The notes under the pieces are model-generated. The model ran no database searches. It worked only from the letters and a program-made list of their open reading frames with translations, and had not been told where the DNA came from. This document shows positions 33,349-41,541 of a DNA stretch of 64,000 bases, in pieces (positions within the stretch are counted from its first letter, which is position 1; each line of letters starts with the position of its first letter). The DNA is from Myxococcales bacterium (GTDB lineage Bacteria; Myxococcota_A; Polyangia; Palsa-1104; JAEUJZ01), in contig JAEUKA010000065.1 of assembly GCA_016794465.1 (NCBI GenBank), forward strand, positions 36,969 through 100,968. The letters are read 5' to 3'. The translations under genes and the position numbers were made by a program.

Positions 33349-34429
33349 CACGGCTCCCGCTGATCAGGCTGCTCAGCGTGCCCATGTCGGCGATGCTGGC
33401 CAGGAACACGATCTGCGTCCCCGGCAAAAGCACCACGTCGGCGGTCGGGTTGTAGATGAACTGCTCGGCGTCCGGGGGCTTGATCGCCACCACCAGCGCT
33501 TGCAGCTTGCCGCGCAGGTTGGCCTCGGACAGCTTCTTGCCGGCCACCGGGGACGAGGGCGCCACCTGTAGCTGCTCAAAGCGGTGCGTCGAGCGGCGGT
33601 CGCGCATCATGTTGTCGAGGAACGTCACCACCGTGGGCCGCACCAGCTCGCTGACCAGGCGCAGGCCACCGATGTAGGTCGGGTTGACCGTGCCGTTGGC
33701 GCCGGCAATCGCCAGCTTGCGACGGCTGTTGTCTTCCAAGACCTTGCTGATGATGCGCAGGTTGCGGTTCATCTGCCGCGCCGTCAGGGTCACAAAGACG
33801 TTGTCCTTGTCCTCGGTCAGGCAGGCGATCAGGCCCGCCGCACGCTCGATGCCGGCCATGACCAAGATCTCGTCCGACTCCGCCGAGCCGACGATGTACG
33901 GGAACTCGCCAAGCTCTTCGCACAGGTGGCGCAGCTTGGCTTCGTTGTGATCGATGGCGACGATCTGCCGCCCGGTCGACATCAGCTCGGTGACGCAGTG
34001 CAGTCCCGTGGAGCCGACGCCGCAGATGATGATGTGGTCTTTGAGCGCGGCGATTTTCTTCTGCATGCGTCGCCTCCGAAAGATGTCGGTAAAGAGCCCC
34101 TCGACGATGAGCGCGGTGATGTTCGACACCAGGAACGCCGGCACCGCGATGCCAATCAGCGCCAGGAACATCGTAAACACCTCGGCAAGGTGCAGGTTGC
34201 GCAGCTCCAGCCAGTCGCCGTAGCCGATGGTGGTCAGCGTGATCACCACCATGAACAGGCAGTTCATCGGCGTCCAGTCAGGGCGCCCATAGTGCTGTCC
34301 GAGCAGCCAGTACACCGCCGTCGAGACCACCGTCAGTGCCAGCAGCAGCAGCCCGCCCCACTTCATGAAGCGAAACGGGTCAAAGCGCGGCTCCTCAAAG
34401 TGAGGCACTGGACTGTCTGCGGAACTCAC
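33329..34429 (-). CDS. Potassium channel with RCK (TrkA-N/TrkA-C) domains
   Basis: A 366-residue channel subunit. An N-terminal helix pair (about 22-45 and 73-105) flanks the selectivity filter TTIGYGD (about 67-73). A TrkA-N Rossmann domain follows (IIICGVGSTGLHCVTEL, IAIDHNEAK-type strands, GSAESDEILVMAGI), then a TrkA-C domain (ANLRGKLQALVVAIKPPDAEQFIYNPTADVVLLPGTQIVFLA). Such channels gate K+ flux by ligand or redox at the RCK ring. Only two TM helices per subunit are seen, as in MthK-type channels. It is upstream of the VanX-like gene on the same strand. An intergenic region with repeat C lies upstream. Confidence 0.92.
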   Translation of the reverse strand: MSSADSPVPHFEEPRFDPFRFMKWGGLLLLALTVVSTAVYWLLGQHYGRPDWTPMNCLFMVVITLTTIGYGDWLELRNLHLAEVFTMFLALIGIAVPAFLVSNITALIVEGLFTDIFRRRRMQKKIAALKDHIIICGVGSTGLHCVTELMSTGRQIVAIDHNEAKLRHLCEELGEFPYIVGSAESDEILVMAGIERAAGLIACLTEDKDNVFVTLTARQMNRNLRIISKVLEDNSRRKLAIAGANGTVNPTYIGGLRLVSELVRPTVVTFLDNMMRDRRSTHRFEQLQVAPSSPVAGKKLSEANLRGKLQALVVAIKPPDAEQFIYNPTADVVLLPGTQIVFLASIADMGTLSSLISGSRDASPDR

Positions 34430-34497
34430 GGCAGGGAGCTATCGTAGCAAGAATCTGCGGCGCGGGAAGGTCCGCTCGGCCCGCACGGCACCCAGGG

Positions 34498-34730
34498 CTA
34501 ACCTGAGTCCACGGTGAAACCAACAGTTTGAGAATAGAGACTGGGGGCGACCCCGCGCGAAACGTGCGGGTCAGGGACTGGACGGGGTTTGGTTCGGAGT
34601 CGGGCGGGCGGAGGTCGCGCTTCTCTCGCTGCGCGAAGTGCGGTATCGCTAGGGCAGAGAGCCTTTCAGTGGGTCACAGCTCAGTTGTCACGGCGCGGGT
34701 CCCCCTTCCCGCCGACGCTTTTTCCGTCGG
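34498..34730. repeat. Dispersed intergenic repeat C (inverted copy of B segments)
   Basis: In the 403-base gap between the K+ channel and DUF486 genes. 34498-34551 is the reverse complement of 31847-31898 (repeat B) with only a few mismatches. Next to it, a hairpin with arms GACCC (34549-34553) and GGGTC (34568-34572) has the same loop family (GCACGTTTCG on the minus strand). A further hairpin with arms CCGACG and CGTCGG (34712-34717, 34725-34730) and a T-rich loop lies downstream. No coding sequence is supported in this gap. Confidence 0.7.
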
Positions 34731-34832
34731 GACGCAGGGTCCCGCCGATAAAAAAGTCTCTGGTCGGCCCACGCCTCACTTTCAGTCGACAAAGCTAGTT
34801 GTGATCATCTGAAAGGCAGGGAGCTGTCCTTC

Positions 34833-35159
34833 GTGAAGACCATCGGCCTGCTGGTTCTGTCGAACGTATTTATGACTTTTGCGTGGTACGGGCACCTGAA
34901 GTTCAAGAGTGTGCCGCTGTGGCAAGCCATCCTCGTCAGCTGGCTGATTGCCTTTGTAGAGTATTGCTTGCAAGTGCCGGCCAATCGCATGGGACACGGC
35001 ACCTATAGCGCGGCGCAGCTCAAGATCATGCAGGAGGTCATTACCCTGGTGGTGTTCTGCGTCTTCTCGATGCTGTATCTAAAGGAGCCGCTGAGGTGGA
35101 ATTATCTGATCGGCTTTGGCTTCATGGTGCTGGCGGTCTTTTTCATCTTCAAAAAGTAG
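34833..35159 (+). CDS. DUF486/DMT-like small membrane protein
   Basis: A 108-residue protein with four predicted transmembrane helices matching the DUF486 family: LLVLSNVFMTFAWYGHLKF, AILVSWLIAFVEYCLQVPANRMG, ITLVVFCVFSMLYL, and the end YLIGFGFMVLAVFFIFKK. The conserved helix-turn N-R-x-G-x-G pattern (VPANRMGHGTYS) is present. Members may be small transporters of the DMT superfamily; the substrate is unknown. The GTG start follows a CAGGGAG site. It is the only gene on the plus strand between the repeats and the AT-rich operon. Confidence 0.9.
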   Translation: MKTIGLLVLSNVFMTFAWYGHLKFKSVPLWQAILVSWLIAFVEYCLQVPANRMGHGTYSAAQLKIMQEVITLVVFCVFSMLYLKEPLRWNYLIGFGFMVLAVFFIFKK

Positions 35160-35212
35160 CCAGTCATTGCCAGTGCGACAGCAGTTCATTTATCAGGAAG
35201 GTTGCCTGAGCA

Positions 35213-36355
35213 CTACGGAGCACCTTCTTCACGGACTTGCTCAAGCTGTGTCGCTGGATCTAATGCTTCATCTGCTGCGGAAGAATCGAGGGAATCGGCA
35301 TCCAGAGACTCGATGATCTGCAGGGCACGCTGACAGGCCACGCGTAGCTCTTCACGCTCGATCCGCGAAGCAGTGGTCTTGTCGAAATGGAGCGCCCGCA
35401 GCTGAAAGCCATGCTCGGTTTCATCCAGATAGGTACAGGGTGAGTTTACATCATGCTGGCGGATGACCTCATAGGTGTCTACCTCGTGGTGAATTCCTTT
35501 GAGCGCAATCGAGCCACGCGGCAAACACTCTAGCTTGTCTTTAACCAATAGATACGTAGATCCACTGATGAGAATGCCACCGGGAGGCGCCAGATGTTCC
35601 AGTCGTGAAGCTGCATTCACTTGGCCACCGATGATCGTATAGTCCATTCGCTTCTCAGAGCCAAAGTTACCCAATGTGCAGTAGCCGGTATTGATTCCGA
35701 TGCGCATGCGTAGATCGCCGGGCAGGCCGTTCTCGCTCCAGCGCTGGCGAAGCAGGCTCATTTGCTGCTGCATTTCCAGCGCCATCAGGACGCACTTCTC
35801 GGTTTCTAACTGAATATTGGCGCCATCTCTGTCGCCAAAGAACACCATCACTGCATCGCCGATAAACTTATCGATAACGCCGCCCCACTTGTTGACCAGC
35901 CCCGCCATGGCGTCAAGGTAAGAGTTCAGCAGCTCGGAGAGCATTTCCGGTTCAAGATGATCCGTGAGCGTCGTGAATCCAACGATATCGGAAAACAGAA
36001 TGGTTAAGCGCTTGCGCTGGTGCGGACTTTCTGCTTCTAGCCGGCCACCCATGACCTGATCGTACAAGGCATCAGGAAGATATTTCCGTAGCTTCTGTGT
36101 CAGCTCTGTGATTCGTGCGTTCTTTTCTTCCAGCTCATTTTCAACGTTGGTGGCATGATCAAGGGTCGATTCGTGCATCAGCCTTAGATCCGCAAGATCC
36201 CGCTGGGTTGAATCGACAACTTGCATCAGGTTCCGCGTAAGCCCGACCAGCTGCTCAACCGTTTCCGCGCTGTCATAAATTGCACGCAGCGGGCCATTGT
36301 CTTTCAATAATGAATCAATAGAGCTACGGATTTTATCAGGATCTAGGTTCTCCAT
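35213..36355 (-). CDS. Class III adenylate cyclase with N-terminal coiled coil
   Basis: A 380-residue protein that makes cAMP from ATP. Residues about 30-100 form a helical/coiled-coil signalling stalk (TQRDLADLRLMHESTLDHATNVEN and similar). The CHD cyclase domain (about 115-300) has metal-binding Asp123 (FSDIVGFT) and Asp167 (IGDAVMVFFG). It also has the adenine-selecting pair Lys163 (DKFIGD) and Asp238 (MDYTIIG), and the catalytic Asn247 and Arg251 of VNAASRLE, so it should be an active adenylate rather than guanylate cyclase. A Ser/Asp-rich tail follows. It is the last gene of an operon with STAS, ATPase and phosphatase genes, suggesting control by partner switching. Confidence 0.9.
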   Translation of the reverse strand: MENLDPDKIRSSIDSLLKDNGPLRAIYDSAETVEQLVGLTRNLMQVVDSTQRDLADLRLMHESTLDHATNVENELEEKNARITELTQKLRKYLPDALYDQVMGGRLEAESPHQRKRLTILFSDIVGFTTLTDHLEPEMLSELLNSYLDAMAGLVNKWGGVIDKFIGDAVMVFFGDRDGANIQLETEKCVLMALEMQQQMSLLRQRWSENGLPGDLRMRIGINTGYCTLGNFGSEKRMDYTIIGGQVNAASRLEHLAPPGGILISGSTYLLVKDKLECLPRGSIALKGIHHEVDTYEVIRQHDVNSPCTYLDETEHGFQLRALHFDKTTASRIEREELRVACQRALQIIESLDADSLDSSAADEALDPATQLEQVREEGAP

Positions 36356-36434
36356 GGCAAGATCTCCTGGCCTAGATGCGCACCCTAATTGAGCTGCTTG
36401 ACCGTATCATACCTGCGTGAAGAGAAGTCAAGCA

Positions 36435-36779
36435 TCAGACCAGCGTCAGTTGAATTTTGTCGGTAAACTTGAGCAGATTGTTCAGGGACTTTGCCTGCCA
36501 AGAGATGCTGTTGCTGCCGGTAATGATGACGCGCTTGCCAGGAACATCGCGAAGATAAATTGCAAATAGACACAATGAAGAGATGCCAGAGCTATTCAGG
36601 AATTCTAGCTTTGACATATCAATGCTAAGAACGGACTCGGCCAAGGCAATCGATTTAATAAGTAGATCATAGATCTCTTGGTAATGCTCTTTTCCCTGAA
36701 GTCGTAGCACACCACGAAACACAATCTTGTTGCTAGGTTTGATGAATTCAACTGAATAGTTATCGCCCTTGAGTGTCAT
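36435..36779 (-). CDS. STAS-domain protein (slr1659/SiaC-type anti-anti-sigma regulator)
   Basis: A 114-residue single-domain protein. It has the alternating strand-helix pattern of STAS antagonists, with the conserved switch segment LEFLNSSGISSLCLFAIYL, where the Ser-Ser-Gly contains the likely phosphorylated serine. It has no other domain. In the SiaABCD system SiaC fulfils this role and the phosphatase removes its phosphate. Here it sits between the ATPase/kinase gene and the cyclase gene, so it could link them. It is AT-rich like its neighbours. Confidence 0.82.
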   Translation of the reverse strand: MTLKGDNYSVEFIKPSNKIVFRGVLRLQGKEHYQEIYDLLIKSIALAESVLSIDMSKLEFLNSSGISSLCLFAIYLRDVPGKRVIITGSNSISWQAKSLNNLLKFTDKIQLTLV

Positions 36780-36842
36780 TTACAAACCCCGCGATGCTGG
36801 TCGGACGCTGACGTAGGTAGCTGATTTAGAAGGCTCATTTGC

Positions 36843-37382
36843 TCACCCAACCTCGATGTCCAAAGAGATAGTTACATAGCTTAAATCCTGGTCGTTTTCA
36901 AAGAAATTGAAACCCAGCTGGGCATTGTAGTCTTTTTTCAAAAGAATCAAGCCGAGCCCGGAATACTTGGAGTCCAAGCTGGCAGCTTGTACGCGCTCTA
37001 CATAGAGCTCATCCAAGTCGCGCTCGAACAACTCTCTACATATGCTGGAGAATTTCTCTTTCTGGTGACGCGGAACGGAGTTTGTAATGGTGATCACCAG
37101 GCGATGCGCACGCTTTCTAATCACCAACTCAATCGGTTGAGATTTGTTCTTGGAATATTTGACAGAGTTCTCGACCAGCTCATTGATGACGGTCGAGATC
37201 AGGTTCTTGCAGCCAGGCCGATCGGTAAAGTTGTACGTAAAGTAATCGGCGATGAAGTCGGAAAACTGGCCACATCGCTCCCAGAAGTCGAAGATGTCCA
37301 GCGGCAACAGGGAAACCTTGAAGATGTTTTCGATGTCTTGTTCAGTATCAATGTTATCGCCAATATGGATTGGGTTTTTCAT
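36843..37382 (-). CDS. ATP-binding regulator, slr1658/SiaB-like (GHKL kinase)
   Basis: A 179-residue protein of the GHKL ATPase superfamily. The N-box is VINELVENSVKYSKN, with Glu and Asn for ATP/Mg binding, and the G-box region is SKYSGLGLILLKKDY. The N-terminal 60 residues are not a sensor domain. It matches the slr1658/SiaB-type regulators that phosphorylate a STAS partner. The gene begins four bases after the phosphatase gene, and the STAS gene follows 63 bases downstream. This physical order (phosphatase, kinase, STAS) is typical for partner-switch systems. Confidence 0.82.
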   Translation of the reverse strand: MKNPIHIGDNIDTEQDIENIFKVSLLPLDIFDFWERCGQFSDFIADYFTYNFTDRPGCKNLISTVINELVENSVKYSKNKSQPIELVIRKRAHRLVITITNSVPRHQKEKFSSICRELFERDLDELYVERVQAASLDSKYSGLGLILLKKDYNAQLGFNFFENDQDLSYVTISLDIEVG

Positions 37383-37385
37383 GGT

Positions 37386-38828
37386 TCACTTCCTCTTGAT
37401 GACAAGCAGAGACAAGTCGTCATGGATGGTAGCGCCATCAAGATGTGCAAAGCACTTGCTCAGGATGCTCTCTTTGATCTTCTCAGCGCCGTCACCGCGA
37501 ACACTCAAGGCTGCTGCCACGATTCCTTCTTTTCCGAACTCGACTTGTTTGCTATTCATCGCCTCGGTGATTCCATCAGTATAGAGAATGAGCGTATCGC
37601 CAGAGTCGAGCTGAAACTCGTGGAGCTTCAGCAAGTGATCGATGTTGGCATCGAGCCCGACATACATCCCTAGATCCATGGACGAAATCTCAATGATTTC
37701 GCCAGTACTTTTCATGATGATGATCGACTCGTGCTGACCAGTCATCTTGAATTTTCCCTGACCCATATACTTCAAAATCAACAATGACATGAAGCGATAG
37801 TCATTTGTCTTCAGACGAAACTCGTAGACGATCTTATTGACGACGTTGTAGATAGATTTCAGATCATTCTGCTCGATCTGGCTCAGTGAGCGGATGGCGG
37901 TGTGCACCATCATCATGATGATACCGGAATGCAAGCCATGATCGGTCACATCGCCAATCGAGAAAATGCCGTTGGGAGATAATTGGACAGTGTCGTAGTA
38001 ATCACCACCAACTTCAGTAGCCGGGATCATCTTGCAGGCAATATCTAGCTCTGGAAATGAAGTATATTCAACACTGGCCGGAAGCACGATTTCTTGGATA
38101 TGACGGGCTACTTCTAGCTCATGCGATAGCTTCAAGTTTTCGTCTCTGAGTTTTTCATTGAGAGTAGCAATTTCACCATTGGCTTTCTCAAGACCTTTGC
38201 GAGAAATGAACTCCTTCAGTCGTATTCTCTGCAATGCTAACTTTAGACCTAGGGACAGCAATGTAGTCGCCCCAGTGTTGATCATCGTCATCATGAAGCG
38301 TAGCTGAGGCGGTCCGAGCGGATCTTTTGCATTTGCCAGCTGAGCAGATCCATCATAAAAACCAAAAAATGCGACAAAGTAATATAGATAACTTGCCACA
38401 GCCAGCGTCAGTGTCCACGCCAGTGGCAGAGGATAGATGGCAATCATGATAACAGACAGCATGATCCATGCGGTCACAGATGCGTCGAAGTTGCTCATCG
38501 AAGCAGCAAGATGCACACAATGGACAACGGTACCAATATAAAGCAGGGCACTGCCATAATAGGCATACTTCCGCAGCCTCGGAACAACTGCGATGATGAA
38601 GCAACCGCTGCTAGCCATAATTCCAATCATACGAGCGATAATCATATGAGGAAGAACCGGGTAGCCAAAAATTGCAATTGATGCTTCTTTGTTGAAATTA
38701 GCAGGATCTGCCGATAGTAATAGAATTGAACTGATTACGATAGCAATGATAGCTGCAACTCTGTTGATACGAATCAGTGATTCGCTGAGTTCAGCACTGA
38801 ACTGTTCATCTAAGCTCGCTTCTTTCAT
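37386..38828 (-). CDS. Membrane SpoIIE/PP2C phosphatase (partner-switch activator, SiaA-like)
   Basis: A 480-residue protein. Six transmembrane helices in the first 200 residues form a membrane sensor (RINRVAAIIAIVISSILLL, LPHMIIARMIGIMASSGCFIIAV and similar), followed by a coiled-coil linker (EKANGEIATLNEKLRDENLKL). The C-terminal PP2C/SpoIIE domain has VGGDYYDTVQLSPNG, IGDVTDHGLHSGIIMMMV (metal Asp) and DTLILYTDGITEAMN, with the final Asp in HDDLSLLVI. All metal positions are kept. It should dephosphorylate a STAS partner in response to a membrane signal. The gene follows the GNAT-like gene by 21 bases and is AT-rich like the rest of the operon. Confidence 0.92.
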   Translation of the reverse strand: MKEASLDEQFSAELSESLIRINRVAAIIAIVISSILLLSADPANFNKEASIAIFGYPVLPHMIIARMIGIMASSGCFIIAVVPRLRKYAYYGSALLYIGTVVHCVHLAASMSNFDASVTAWIMLSVIMIAIYPLPLAWTLTLAVASYLYYFVAFFGFYDGSAQLANAKDPLGPPQLRFMMTMINTGATTLLSLGLKLALQRIRLKEFISRKGLEKANGEIATLNEKLRDENLKLSHELEVARHIQEIVLPASVEYTSFPELDIACKMIPATEVGGDYYDTVQLSPNGIFSIGDVTDHGLHSGIIMMMVHTAIRSLSQIEQNDLKSIYNVVNKIVYEFRLKTNDYRFMSLLILKYMGQGKFKMTGQHESIIIMKSTGEIIEISSMDLGMYVGLDANIDHLLKLHEFQLDSGDTLILYTDGITEAMNSKQVEFGKEGIVAAALSVRGDGAEKIKESILSKCFAHLDGATIHDDLSLLVIKRK

Positions 38829-38849
38829 TAGAATTTCTACTCCGAGCCT

Positions 38850-39806
38850 CTATTCAGTGAGCCTTGGTTCGCGAAAGATCTTGAGTCTTGAGTCATACAA
38901 GTCTTTGATTCTCCGCGTGTTGATTAGGCTCCATTTTCCACCAAAATCTCTGTATGTGAGTATTTTGTGATAATCACTAAGCATGAAACGTGTCTTATAG
39001 TATGTTCCAGTATATGTATCTGTCACATCATAGGTTGTCCAGAATGAATCATAATGAGCGATTTCATAGTAAAATTTGAATAGGAACTCAACAATTCGTT
39101 TGAATGCAACCGCGCCCATTTTGCCGTCACGGAAAAGAGCCATTACTTCGCAAAAGCGGACATATTCAGGTGGAACGGACAGATGTTGACCATTCTCTTC
39201 AATAGCATACATAAATGGACAATAGTATCCTGGAACTCGCGCCGCACAGCGGACGATCGAGTATATTCGTCCACTCTTGTCTGCCATAGAAAACAGATCG
39301 GAGTTTAGATCGAACTGGCGTGCTACTTCGATATCATAGTTGTAATCTTTGAAATAATAGATCTCTTGTGCAAATTCGTGGCACTGGTGAATTTCTACTG
39401 GATTTACAATTTCACGGAGTGTCAAACCATTTTTATGTTGCTCGATAAGATACGGCCTTCGCTTGGCGTCAATGACTTGACAGCCATCTCGATTTGTGAT
39501 GCGAAACTGATGGAATCCGGCCTTTGTAAGCAGCATTTCGACGCGGAGTCGGTAGCCCGGGTCCATGGCTCCGCGATATCGATTGATAAGCCGAAGCGAG
39601 CCACCTTCTTGCAGCATAAGGCGCAGCTTCAAAAGCTCATAGAGAAGCCCAGAGCGGTGCTGCTTGCGCGCTATGAGATCATCGAAAGTCTCATGAACCT
39701 GATACCGAAGCTCGAGGTCTTTGAGATCGATTTCGATCGTGACACCCGCCTCGGAGTTCGGAAGCACATCGGCAAGCTCTAGCTTTGCAAGGACATCCAG
39801 GTCCAT
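38850..39806 (-). CDS. GNAT/FeeM-like (acyl-HSL synthase superfamily) protein of the partner-switch operon
   Basis: A 318-residue protein. The C-terminal part (about 130-300) resembles the N-acyltransferase fold of FeeM/LuxI-like proteins. An Asp-rich start (EVARQFDLNSDLFSMADKSGRIYSIVRC) is followed by a typical strand-turn (CEVMALFRDGKMGAVAF) and a mixed helix. A 130-residue N-terminal region with basic helices (RSGLLYELLKLRLML) is not identified. In this superfamily members make N-acyl signals, but key catalytic residues were not verified. It is the first gene of the operon with phosphatase, kinase, STAS and cyclase, and is strongly AT-rich. Confidence 0.55.
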   Translation of the reverse strand: MDLDVLAKLELADVLPNSEAGVTIEIDLKDLELRYQVHETFDDLIARKQHRSGLLYELLKLRLMLQEGGSLRLINRYRGAMDPGYRLRVEMLLTKAGFHQFRITNRDGCQVIDAKRRPYLIEQHKNGLTLREIVNPVEIHQCHEFAQEIYYFKDYNYDIEVARQFDLNSDLFSMADKSGRIYSIVRCAARVPGYYCPFMYAIEENGQHLSVPPEYVRFCEVMALFRDGKMGAVAFKRIVEFLFKFYYEIAHYDSFWTTYDVTDTYTGTYYKTRFMLSDYHKILTYRDFGGKWSLINTRRIKDLYDSRLKIFREPRLTE

Positions 39807-40136
39807 CTTGATTTGAGCCTTCTTCGACGGCGCGTGCTTCCCGCCGCTGTGTCAATGACCGTGCCGGGCCCCCCGGCAGGCACTCATCGCACTGACTTTT
39901 GCTTGAAGATGGAATGAAATGTATTGAAGAGTACTGAAAAAAATTAAGTTATTGGCTCGATGCTACACGAGTAAGCATGCAGGTTTCAACCGTTGTGTCA
40001 GCAAAATGCCTGGCGAGCATCGGGCGGAAAGGAATCCCGATCGCGATCGCTGATCGGTCCCGTGAACAGGGGGGCGGCGCCGCCGAAGGGGAGTGCGGAA
40101 GGAAAGGACGGAAGGCAGGGAGGAGGCGGCGTGAGG
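39807..40136. other. Intergenic region, AT-rich, with GC hairpin; likely promoter region of the partner-switch operon
   Basis: 330 bases between two minus-strand genes. Near the operon start a strong hairpin is seen: arms GCCGGG (39863-39868) and CCCGGC (39872-39877). The central part (about 39900-39960) is AT-rich with homopolymeric A runs, and the part closer to 40136 is GC-rich and G/A-rich. The operon promoter should lie here, but no clear -35/-10 pair was verified. No coding sequence is supported. Confidence 0.5.
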
Positions 40137-41477
40137 TTAGTAGATCCCCGGCAGGATTCGGTGGGGAACCAGCTTGCGGTACTCGTCCCAGTCGCTGCCG
40201 TATTTTTTGGCGCAGCGCTCGTCATCTCGGTAGCTGCGGTCGACGAGCAAGATGGTCAGGAAGATGAAGTAGAAGTACGGCAAGACCGCATCAAAGAGCG
40301 CGGGCACACACCACAGGAACGCCGCCGCAAGCTCGGGCAGATAGTGGAAGTGACGCGCCAGACCCCAGTACCCAGAGGCGAGTAGGAGGTTCTCTTTCTT
40401 GGCTCCTTGCTCGGTGGTGTAGTGACCAATCAGGAGTCGCGGCGGCTTGCCCCACACCGTCGTCTGACCTGCGGTTGCACGGACCCGCTGGCGCTGCTCA
40501 TCGGCCAGGTAGTTGACCAGCACAGCCAGCACTCCCAATCCAAAGATCGCAGCCGCGAGCGGAGTCCCCAAATGATGCGGATGATGTACCAAATATAGCG
40601 TTCCCGAGGTGTACACACAGGGCAGCCACACCAGACATCCCCAGCAGATGTAGAAGCCGGCGCGGTCGTGCATGATGTCGAGCGTGCGCAGGTATCCCGT
40701 CTCCCAGTGGAAGAACTTGGCGATGTAGACGAGCTGGATTCCCACCGCGACCATCATCGAGTCACTGAGTCCGTACAGCTCCTGCTGCTTGGCTGCGTAC
40801 GACAAGAGGAGCAGCGGCCAGCCCATCATTCCGAACCGGCAGTTGGTGAAGCGCTTCACATCCCACCCGAAGATGTTCGGATACAGCTCGGTGCCCCAGT
40901 AGTAGTCGAAGATCGGATTCCCAGACAGACCGTGATCCGGCGTCGACGGCGCGAACCTTCCTTTGAGATACAGCACCACGCAGAACAGCAGCGCGAACAC
41001 GTTGCAGCAGCCGAGGATGTCGCCCAGGTTGTCGTACAGGATGCTGGCCGGAAATAGGTGCAGCACATACGAGCAGGTCAGAAACAGCCCGACCGTAATC
41101 GCAAAGGAAGCCACTCCGTTGTCGACATACTTTGGGACATGTCCTTTGGCCGTAATCGGTCCAGATACCAGCTTGCCGGGAAGCACCCGAACCAGCGCCA
41201 GCTCGACGGCAACATAGACTCCCAAGATCTTCCACGCCGTCAGCGAACCGAGCAGCCGAGGCGTCCAGATCTGGCCGAGCGTACTCCACAGACCTTCGTT
41301 CCACAGCACCCGCAGGAGCTTCAGGAGCGAGCCATCCAGCTGCGTGTGCGTGTACCACAGCAGCATCACAAACGGAGGACAACAGCAGAGCAGAAACAGC
41401 GGAAACACCGTCGAGCGCAGCCACTTGGGGCCAAGCTCGCGCGACTCTCGGGGAGCGGAAGAAGGCAGCTGGGTCAT
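40137..41477 (-). CDS. Sterol delta7-reductase (7-dehydrocholesterol reductase, ERG4/ERG24 family)
   Basis: A 446-residue membrane enzyme with about eight helices that matches the ERG4/ERG24/DHCR7 family. Diagnostic C-terminal motifs are present: LLASGYWGLARHFHYLPEL and the ending DDERCAKKYGSDWDEYRKLVPHRILPGIY, which bind NADPH and the sterol. A mid-protein NPIFDYYWGTELYPNIFGWDVKRFTNCRFGMMGWPLLL is also typical. These enzymes reduce the delta7 or delta14 double bond in sterols. Bacterial DHCR7 homologues are rare and have been described in a few myxobacteria, Coxiella and chlamydiae. The start has an AAGGA site. It lies between the AT-rich operon and a lipoprotein gene, both minus strand. No other sterol genes are seen in this window. 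Confidence 0.93.
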   Translation of the reverse strand: MTQLPSSAPRESRELGPKWLRSTVFPLFLLCCCPPFVMLLWYTHTQLDGSLLKLLRVLWNEGLWSTLGQIWTPRLLGSLTAWKILGVYVAVELALVRVLPGKLVSGPITAKGHVPKYVDNGVASFAITVGLFLTCSYVLHLFPASILYDNLGDILGCCNVFALLFCVVLYLKGRFAPSTPDHGLSGNPIFDYYWGTELYPNIFGWDVKRFTNCRFGMMGWPLLLLSYAAKQQELYGLSDSMMVAVGIQLVYIAKFFHWETGYLRTLDIMHDRAGFYICWGCLVWLPCVYTSGTLYLVHHPHHLGTPLAAAIFGLGVLAVLVNYLADEQRQRVRATAGQTTVWGKPPRLLIGHYTTEQGAKKENLLLASGYWGLARHFHYLPELAAAFLWCVPALFDAVLPYFYFIFLTILLVDRSYRDDERCAKKYGSDWDEYRKLVPHRILPGIY

Positions 41478-41541
41478 GCGTGATCCTTACAAGGAAAGAA
41501 GGGCACCAGAGTGTGGTGAGGAGTCGATGGGAGTGCCACTA

